The notes beneath the pieces were generated by a model. The model saw only the letters and a list, made by a program, of their open reading frames with translations. It searched no databases and was not told the origin of the DNA. From the NCBI GenBank assembly GCA_004009845.1, contig RMBW01000017.1, forward strand, positions 124,001 to 188,000: DNA of 64,000 bases, given 5' to 3'. Both the position numbers and the translations under genes were made by a program. Source of the stretch: Davidsoniella eucalypti (taxonomy: Eukaryota; Ascomycota; Sordariomycetes; Microascales; Ceratocystidaceae). Position 1 is the first letter of the stretch. Every line of letters starts with the position of its first letter. Shown here one piece after another: positions 56,656 through 64,000 of this stretch.

Positions 56656-58441
56656 ATGGCAGCCTACGAAATCACAACTAATAGCACCAGCGGCCGCGGC
56701 ATCAGGGCCAAGTCCGCCTTTGCGCCGGGCGACCGCATCGCCAAGTTCACCGCGCCTCTTCTCGCTATGCCTGCTAGCACGGTTCTCGGCTCGCAATGTT
56801 CGCACTGCCTGCGCTCCGATAAGCCGATCCGCCTATGCACGGCCTGCCGCGCTCTGGGCTATTGCAGCGTCGACTGCCAGCGGGCCGGCTGGAAGCTGTC
56901 TATGCATAAGAAAGAGTGTCCTGTCATGAAGACGGCGCTGGAACGCAGTAGTGGCCAGCCTCTGCCAACTCCTACCCGTGCGCTGTTGGCTGTCATGTTA
57001 GGTGGCAAGGCGGCGGAGGAGAAAGTCAAGAACCTCGAGGGAAACCTGGCTGGTTTCAAAGCAGAGGCCAAGGCATGGGAAGATATCAGGCTTCAGGCGT
57101 ACACAGCACTAGCGTACACTAAGATCGCTGCGCCAGATAAGACGGAGTACTACGCTGAGATCATGTGCAAGGTACGCAAACCCCGGGCTTGGTCATCTAC
57201 GTGGTAAACAGACATGCTAACCTTATATCGCATGGCTACACAGATTCTGACCAATGCCTTCAATGTCTATGATCCTGATCTGGGCCATTCCTCTATATTT
57301 CTAGAGCCTAGTCTAGCCATGGCCAACCACTCATGCATACCAAATGCAGTTGTGCAGATAGAGGGTCGAGAAGCCGTTCTTATCGCGGAACGACTAATCA
57401 GCGCTGGCGAAGAGATCTTGATCTCATATATTGGTATGTATCTCCAGTTCACTGGAAAACAGTACAAATGTAGAACATCCAGAACTAACTGGTCTTGTAC
57501 TAGACCCCTCCTATCCTCTTATCCGTCGCCGTGAAGATCTACGTCAATATCACTTCACCTGTGCTTGCAAACGCTGTACTGGAGACCTTGATTTGTACAC
57601 TGTGTGCAAGCAAAGCCCTTCTCTTGAGCTCAATGCATTCAGTCTTGCACGCCCAGCTGCCCTTGCTAATCCCAACGTTGATTCTGCGACTCAGTCTGCT
57701 CTCAAGAGCATACAAGCTCCCATTCAACTACAGTACCAAACCCTAGAGCTACCGTCAGAAGGCATGACCAAGGCCCATCTTGCCCGTGAATTTGCTCTCA
57801 TCAAGACCCTCGTTACTGCAAATCTCTGGGCTGCTGCTCCTGTACCATGGTTTCTCAACGACTGTCTCGGTTTCTGGTGTGACACTACTAACGGCCACCA
57901 AGACTTCGTCGCCGCCCTGGCTGTCACCTGTTTAAGCGCATCTAGAGTTGCTCCTGTTTCTAGTCCTCTCCCCTGGTCTGCGTACCGTCTCAAGGGCGTG
58001 CTTGCCATGTGCCGTGCTCTGCCCAACGCTATCGCCAGTCCCGAAGCTTTCCGTAGCCGCGTCAAGGAGCTATGTGCGCGCGTCAAGCTAGATTCAAAGG
58101 CACAAAAGAGTCTAGAGAGTGTGGATGCTGTGGCCATGTGTCGCATGATGCTAACCATGATCGATGCGTACAAAACGAAGGCTCATGTGGATGGCTGGAG
58201 CATCACCGAGGAGGCGGGCGAGATGTTGACACAGATCCGCGCGTTGCCTGAGATGGGCGATGCCGAGTATGGCGCGACGCTAGAGCTGTGGGAGAAGAAT
58301 GAGGATCGGTCTGGCCCGTGGCTGGAGTTCTGGAACAACATGGTTGTCGATGTTGTTGATGCTCTGGCAGAGTTGGCGGCGAGGTTGATCGAACTGGAGT
58401 TTGGCCAGGTCAGCAGTACTTTGGCCATCACTGAGAAATAA
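56656..58441 (+). CDS. SET and MYND domain protein (SMYD-like methyltransferase)
   Basis: Three exons (56656-57171, 57244-57433, 57504-58441) with introns of 72 and 70 bp give 547 residues. A MYND zinc finger sits inside a split SET domain: ligands C48, C51, C61, C64, C70, C74, H84 and C88. The SET core is NHSCIPNAV (200-208) with the cofactor- and substrate-binding NHSC, and GEEILISYID with Y234 followed by a post-SET CACKRC (255-260). This order (N-SET, MYND, SET, post-SET, helical C-terminal part) is that of the SMYD family. By homology it transfers methyl groups to lysines of histones or other proteins, using S-adenosylmethionine; the fungal target is unknown. The start lies in GCATCATGG context and produces the SET N-terminus (ISTNSTSGRGIRA-like) immediately. 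Confidence 0.9.
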
Positions 58442-58906
58442 ATCATATAGAACATATGAGAAAAGATAAAAAATGAATACGGAACGCCTGTATAGATCAC
58501 TAGACTCAAAGCTTTGAGTAATGGCTTCACGCCGTCTTGAGTGTATCATTCAATCTGCTATTGTGTATCTGCGCTTAGTCGCTTAACTCGCCTATTGTAC
58601 AATTAAGCGCGGTCAGTTGCATGACTAATCAAGATCAAGCTCCGTTTTGGGAGTAGACCCGGTAAAAAGTTCAGAGAATTCAGAGACTTCTTTCCAATTT
58701 CATCTCGAAGCTCTCAATTTCATCGATACACCAGTAAACAAAGACAATCAGTCTCTTTTTGTGAAGCAGTCTCGTCTAATTAATTGAATAGTCGCTTGAC
58801 TTGCTTGATGGTAGGAAAACACAACTAGAAAGCCGCCACACAGTCTCTGCACAAAGCCATATCATCTTGCCTTCTTTACTTTCTCTCCCTTTTACTGCCG
58901 TTCATC
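58442..58906. other. Intergenic region, 0.47 kb
   Basis: This is the spacer between same-strand SET/MYND and exonuclease genes. AT-rich, then CT-rich just before the exonuclease start. No element was recognised. Confidence 0.6.
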
Positions 58907-61027
58907 ATGGGCAAGAAATCCAAGAAGCAAGCCAACGCCGACATGTCGCTCGCACTTCAAAAGGCGACCATTGATGCCGATAGAGCCGCGGCTCTACCAT
59001 CTTCCGTGTCTCCTGCGGACAGTGATCGGAGCAGCCTTAAGCGCTCGGCTCCTCACGGCGAAGAGGAAGACACCTGCCAAGGAAGCTCTGAGGCGGCCGG
59101 CGGCGACGACTGGGCCGTGGCCACGAACAAGCGCAAGAAGGTCAAGCTGCCGTCTACCAAGTCATCGAACTACCCGTCTATCCAGGTCCTCAAGAACTCG
59201 CGCATACAGAGCAAAGTCACCCTCGAAGCCTGGCGCGACTTGGTGCTATATATCTTTGCCGATGGTAGCGCTCCACAATGGGTGTCTGTCGGCAACCGCA
59301 GCCAGTTCCGGAAGATTGTTGCCGTCATGGTTCCCGGGCTAGAAGATGCCATGTTCCGTTCTAATATCGATTACCGTGTGTTCGATGAAGTCCTTACTGG
59401 CGAGAGAGAGACTCTTTCTTCCGGCGCTAAGATCGCCAGCCCCGACGACTACTTGCCTCAGCCGTTAGACAAGACGAAACTGCCATCAGCTGTGGCACCG
59501 CTAGCCAATATCTTCGACCAGTTATGGCCAGTACGCGCGCCGGGAGACGATCGCTACAGCAAGCTACATTCACCAATGGGCACATTCTTGTCTGTGCCCA
59601 AATCCAAGAGCAGCGGCAAGGAGCCTGTGGCCAAGACCGGTAAGAAGGAGCAATGGCAGAACGAACGCACGCGAATCACAGAGTTTCTAGCAGCCGAGGA
59701 CGAGCTATCAGAAAACGGATATGTAGTGCACCCGGCGTTGATCTCGGATCCCGTCGAACGGGCCGCGTTCAAGCTGCAAGACGGCTGGGTCATGACATCT
59801 ATCAAAGATATTGCCGAAGGCAATGTCCCAGATGCCGATATTGAAGAAGGCAGTGTGACAGCTGGTCGGGACATCCTTGCCATCGACTGTGAGATGGTCA
59901 TGACTAGCCCAACAGAAATGGCTCTGGCACGCATCAGTATCGTCGACTGGGCCGGCGACGTCGTTCTCGATGAGCTCGTCAAGCCATCCAAGCCAATCAC
60001 CGACTACGTGACACAATATTCCGGCATGACGCCCGAAAAGCTTGACCCCATCACCACAACACTCGTTGATATCCAAGCCCGTCTTCTTGAACTATTAACC
60101 CCACGCACTATCCTTCTCGGTCACTCATTAGACAGCGACTTGAGGGCTCTACAGCTATGCCATCCTTACATCGTCGACACTGCTTTGGTATTCCCTCACC
60201 CACGCGGTCCACCACTCAAGCAATCTCTACGCTACGTCACGCAAAAGTTCCTCCACAGAGAGATCCAAAAAGGCGGTGCTGCAGGCCACAACTCCGTTGA
60301 AGACGCTCGAGCATGCCTCGATCTCGCACGCCTCAAGTGTGAAAAGGGCAAGGCTTGGGGCTTACCCGAAGGCGCACAGGAGAATATATTTGCCCGACTA
60401 GCTCGCTCAGGAACCACATACAAAGCCCAAGGCGGCGCGACAGCTCTCGGCGGCATCGTAACGGGAAAGACTTCGGCCATCGTCGACTGGGGAAACCCAG
60501 CAAAGGGTCCAGGTCTTCGTGCTACCCACGCCATCGCATGCACAAACGACGATGAGGTCGTCGCAGGCATAAAGCGCGCGGTAGCAGGCGACGCGGACGG
60601 CGCTAAAATACCCGGCGGTGGTGTAGATTTCGTATGGGCTCGTCTTCGTGAACTCGAGGCTTTTCGAGGCTGGTGGAATAACGCACGTGATATAGCATCC
60701 GGCGCCATCCCAACATTCGGTCCACTTCCCGAGGACTCTCCGTACTCTTCACCGCTCGAAGAACAACTGTCCAAGTTGGTCCATAGATTACAGCAGATCG
60801 ACGAATCTTTGCCGCCGTGTACGGCTCTTCTGGTCGTCAGTGGTAGTGGAGATCCTCGTGGGCTGGCACGTTTGCAGGCGTTGCATTCTCAGTGGAAGAA
60901 AGAATACAATACGCCAGGAGCTAATTGGAATGAACTTAGCGTCAGATGGACGGATGCAGAAGAGCAGGAAATGAGACGCCAAGTCAAGGTGGCTAGATCT
61001 GGACTGGGTTTTGTCAAGGTGAAATAG
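58907..61027 (+). CDS. REX1: RNA exonuclease, DEDDh family (Rex1/Rnh70-like)
   Basis: An intronless gene of 706 residues. The exonuclease domain spans about 320-480 and keeps the DEDDh residues: D327 and E329 in DCEMV, D409 in HSLDSDL, and H461 with D466 in HNSVEDA. The basic N-terminus (GKKSKKQA, NKRKKVKLP) suggests a nuclear or nucleolar signal. By homology with yeast Rex1 it trims the 3' ends of 5S rRNA and tRNA precursors. The C-terminal 200 residues, with an oligomer-like VDFVWARLRELE helical part, match the extended fungal form. Start context CATCATGGG is good. The gene is convergent with PEX5, 351 bp apart. Confidence 0.93.
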   Translation: MGKKSKKQANADMSLALQKATIDADRAAALPSSVSPADSDRSSLKRSAPHGEEEDTCQGSSEAAGGDDWAVATNKRKKVKLPSTKSSNYPSIQVLKNSRIQSKVTLEAWRDLVLYIFADGSAPQWVSVGNRSQFRKIVAVMVPGLEDAMFRSNIDYRVFDEVLTGERETLSSGAKIASPDDYLPQPLDKTKLPSAVAPLANIFDQLWPVRAPGDDRYSKLHSPMGTFLSVPKSKSSGKEPVAKTGKKEQWQNERTRITEFLAAEDELSENGYVVHPALISDPVERAAFKLQDGWVMTSIKDIAEGNVPDADIEEGSVTAGRDILAIDCEMVMTSPTEMALARISIVDWAGDVVLDELVKPSKPITDYVTQYSGMTPEKLDPITTTLVDIQARLLELLTPRTILLGHSLDSDLRALQLCHPYIVDTALVFPHPRGPPLKQSLRYVTQKFLHREIQKGGAAGHNSVEDARACLDLARLKCEKGKAWGLPEGAQENIFARLARSGTTYKAQGGATALGGIVTGKTSAIVDWGNPAKGPGLRATHAIACTNDDEVVAGIKRAVAGDADGAKIPGGGVDFVWARLRELEAFRGWWNNARDIASGAIPTFGPLPEDSPYSSPLEEQLSKLVHRLQQIDESLPPCTALLVVSGSGDPRGLARLQALHSQWKKEYNTPGANWNELSVRWTDAEEQEMRRQVKVARSGLGFVKVK

Positions 61028-61378
61028 GAAAAAGCTGGAGAAAAAAAACCACAATATTATAATTCCCAAGTGATACTACAACCAGCTAAGATGCTATATG
61101 AAACTCATATTTGGTTGGTCCTACTAGTAATTTCTTTACATATCAGGGTTAAATAGCCACAACAACGTCCTGTAAATAAAAGTCAAAAAGAGGCTTAATA
61201 TCTCTCTCACTAGGTCCATAAAAGAAAGGATCCATGCAAGAAGTTCGTACCAAACAGAATTTAAGCCATTAAATATATGTCATCTCACACGTATGTACAT
61301 CGCCATAAAACCATTCCATATATCATATTCTGTCCTCTTTCTCTTCATCTTTCTCCTTCTCTTCATCTTTCTCCCTCT
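61028..61378. other. Convergent intergenic region, 0.35 kb
   Basis: Between REX1 and PEX5 stop codons. It contains an 18-bp direct duplication (61339-61374) next to the PEX5 stop codon. Confidence 0.6.
61339..61374 (+). repeat. 18-bp direct tandem duplication
   Basis: Two perfect contiguous copies of an 18-bp CT-rich unit (TTCTCTTCATCTTTCTCC), in what is probably the 3' untranslated region of PEX5. Confidence 0.85.
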
Positions 61379-62798
61379 CTAATTCTGCGCCTTATAGTTG
61401 ATGTCCGGCAAGAAGATCTCGGGATCGACTCCATTCATCACCTTCTCTGCCAGATCCCGACGGTCCATCTGTGTAAAGACACGGCGTAGCGTATCGTACA
61501 GCGTCGTACTCTGGTTCTGAGCGGCAATTCTTTTAAGTTGCTCGTCAATCGCCGGGTTACCACTGCCGCCTTCACCGAGAATCTCGTAAGCCTTAGTACG
61601 GCCCGACTTCTCTATCGACTTGTGCATATCGAGAGCCAGCAGGAAATGCTGTGCCGCCTCTTCTAAACAGCCCATGTTGATGCAGCTAACACCCAGGTTG
61701 TAGCGAGCGCGCACAAAGTTGGGCTGTCGCGACAAGGCCGTCTGGTACGCAACAATGGCATCTTCAGAGCGGCCGCTGTTAGCCAGTGTGGCGCCCAGGC
61801 GGTTCCATAGTAAATGGACCTGTTCCTCCTTGAGCGACGATGAGCCGATCTCGACGCTCTGTAGCGCAGCGTTGAAGCAGTCGATGGCCTTGTCAAATTG
61901 GTCGGAGCCGTAAAAGAGCACACCAAGACCGACCTGTACATCCGGGTCCATGTGCTCGCCGTCGGGCGATAGGCGCGCAGCCTTGATGAATGAGTTAGTG
62001 ATAGACTTGTGCAGCAGGTCGCGCTCAGTGTAGCCCAGCTGAGCTGGCTCGTGAAGGCTATCCGGGCTCACGATCCGCGGGTACTTGGCCGAGAGCCAGC
62101 GCTCCAGAGTACGGTAGGCAGTCGACTCGTAGCCCTCGTTGATGTACGACACCGACAGGCCCATAAGTGCCGTCAGGTTGTTCGGGTCCAGCTTGAGCGC
62201 CTGTTCGTGCGCGCGGATGGCCGGCGTTTCCTTCTCATTCTGGGCCTGCGCGCTGCCCAGGTAAACCCAAGCCTGCACATGATTAGGGTTCTGCTGTACG
62301 GCAGCCTCGAAGGCCAGCGCGGCTAGCGACAAATTGCCGCCCTCCTGCATGATCTTGACACCCTCGTCAAAGGCGTTGGACTTGCCGGCAAAGATGTTGT
62401 CCTCCTCAAACATGTACTCTTCAACGATGGGATCGCCGACAGCGTAGTGGCTCCAGTCGCCGCCAAAGTTGGCAAAGTCGCCCTCCAAATCGTTCCAGTC
62501 GTCGGTGGTCGTGGTGTTGGCATTTGCCTTAAGTTGTTCCGCAGCTGCCGCTTTCTCAGCCTGGATTCCGCGCCAGACGGCTTCAAAGTCGCCGTAGTTT
62601 GTCTCGGATTCTTGGGTCATACCTTTATCTAGCTCTTCGAGTTCGCGCTCAGCCGCCAGCTCTTCCTCGCGACTCTTGGTGGCGTCCTGGGCCTGGCCCT
62701 CGTGTAGGTCGATTTGCTTAAACATGTCTTCCCACTGCTGGTCATCGATAGCCTTACCCTTACCCTTGGCATCAACAGCTTGCTGGTCTACGGCGGTA

Positions 62799-62831
<33 letters not shown>

Positions 62832-63539
62832 ATCTGTGGCCCGTTCATCATCATAGGCGACATACCCATTCCCATGCCCATGTTCATGCCCATCGGCATA
62901 CCCATTTGCATGTTCATCATCGGTGACGTCATCATGAACGGTTGCGCTTGCATCATCGGCCCGGGAGCCGAGACGGCCGGCATCTGGGGCGCTTGCGATG
63001 CGTTTGCCTGGCTGAAGGCGGCGAACTCAGCCGCACTGAAGCCTCCGCCGCTGACTTGTTGCATGCTAGGGTTTTGTTGCATCATCGACGGTGCCATAGC
63101 CATCGGGCCGGCAGCCGGGGCACCGACGAGGTGCATGTGATGAGGGTCGAGCTGGATCATGCCGTTGGGCATAGCAAGTTGTGGTGGCATACCGGGCTGC
63201 TGGTTCAGGAAGCCATTGACCATCTGTTTGTTTACCGCGGTGTTAGTCTATGGCCGTGACTCAAGACATGTGATCGAAGCTAGTCGCCACTGGCCTCTCT
63301 TCTACAGGCCCTCCTATTGACGAGGTCGCTTGACCAGAGGCATTCTTCACCGGCCTGACACTAAAGAAAGCAATACCTACCTCGTCCTGTTGAGGCACGC
63401 CGGCGCCGGCGCTTCGAAAGCCCTGAGCCGCCGCATTAGGACCACGGCTAGCCAGGCGGTCGTTCTGCAATGACGTGTCGCCCTGAACATGCTTCTGGAA
63501 CTGACTCAGTGGGTTGGCCGAAGCCGAGCACTCTGCCAT
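61379..63539 (-). CDS. PEX5: Peroxisomal targeting-signal-1 receptor (Pex5)
   Basis: Two exons (63539-63381 and 63223-61379) across a 157-bp intron (GTAGGT donor, CTAAC branch, CAG acceptor) give 667 residues. Exon 1 holds the 53-residue N-terminal module: MAEC, with Cys4 at the position of the conserved cysteine that is ubiquitinated for receptor recycling, then NPLSQFQKH. The middle is disordered and Met/Gln-rich, with a 10-Gln run (about 185-194), an MGM repeat region and one clear WxxxF motif (WEDMF, W217) for Pex14 binding. The C-terminal half carries the TPR array (AVQQNPNHVQAWVYLGSAQ, ALKLDPNNLTALMGLS, further repeats near 505-590) that binds the SKL-type tail of cargo. It cycles between cytosol and peroxisome membrane. 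Start context GCCATGG fits. No PTS1-ending protein was noticed in the window. Confidence 0.94.
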
Positions 63540-64000
63540 GGTGAATTATGAATATAAGTATGAAGATGGACGGGAATCGACGTCTCGGGAAGCAGACTAA
63601 GCTTGTCACTCGGCCGGCGGTATTTGCTGCAAAGCGAAGCGATCGAGCAATCCAGGGGACGGGGGATGATCGACTGCTGGCGGGAAAAGACTTGAGCCCA
63701 GTTGTAACTATTTGCCGATGAAACAGCCCGTGGTCGTCGATTTCGGCGAGATTAAGCGTCCTTAGGTTCTACGGGATCAAATCAGTAAATTCGGGGGTGG
63801 GATTGAGGTCTGGAGAACGGCTTCTGTACGGATAAAGCAGGCTGGTAAAAAGGAAAAGAAAAGGGTGGTATATATTGATAGGATAGTACCAAAAAAAAAG
63901 TCAACAAAAATATGGCAACCACAACAAAAAATGATAATCAGATACAGAAATAAAGATAAAAAACATATACGGTTCAGATGCAAAGTCGGAAATGCAGACT
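63540..64000. other. Upstream region of PEX5, 0.46 kb to the window end
   Basis: No gene is supported. The first 150 bases are likely 5' leader of PEX5; the rest is AT-rich. Confidence 0.6.

Overview
The window is a piece of a fungal nuclear genome, most likely a filamentous ascomycete. Coding exons are GC-richer and carry short spliceosomal introns, mostly 53-96 bp, with GTAAGT/GTATGT donors, CTAAC branch points and TAG/CAG acceptors. Two Zn2Cys6 transcription factors, a ferric reductase, a GPI-type cell-surface protein, a fungal HNH_2-type nuclease and a Dnf3-like flippase all fit this. The genus cannot be named from the sequence. Gene density is low: about 15 genes in 64 kb, separated by AT-rich spacers up to 5 kb.

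Layout. 1-0.6 kb: 3' part of an atypical kinase-like gene. 4.4-6.1 kb: amino-acid permease. 9.3-12.1 kb: an unrecognised protein convergent with a PARG-like macrodomain protein. 16.4-20.8 kb: P4-ATPase flippase (Dnf3-like). 22.4-25.1 kb: Vps9, the Rab5-type exchange factor with a CUE domain. 25.2-26.0 kb: a small Mutator-like transposable element with 151-bp inverted repeats and a perfect 9-bp target duplication. 27.1-29.0 kb: Pho89-type phosphate transporter. 32.2-34.9 kb: two tandem HNH_2 genes, one intact and one decayed. 36.3-38.4 kb: ferric reductase. 38.6-42.0 and 47.3-49.6 kb: two divergently transcribed Zn2Cys6 factors separated by 5.3 kb of non-coding DNA. 49.8-50.4 kb: small beta-carbonic anhydrase. 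53.2-55.7 kb: GPI-anchored surface protein convergent with a catalytically degenerate SGNH-like protein. 56.7-58.4 kb: SET/MYND methyltransferase. 58.9-61.0 kb: Rex1-type RNA exonuclease. 61.4-63.5 kb: PEX5 peroxisomal import receptor.

Most genes are unlinked housekeeping functions: membrane transport (amino acids, phosphate, iron), lipid asymmetry and endosomal traffic (Dnf3-like and Vps9 side by side), RNA processing, chromatin and peroxisome import. I see no biosynthetic cluster, CRISPR array, rRNA or confident tRNA. The least ordinary content is the Mutator-like miniature element, the decayed HNH_2 duplicate, the SGNH protein lacking its catalytic residues, the PIP-box-like motif on the PARG-like protein, and a heptad of flippase-kinase-like sites in the flippase. 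All exon boundaries were inferred by eye from splice signals and reading-frame continuity.
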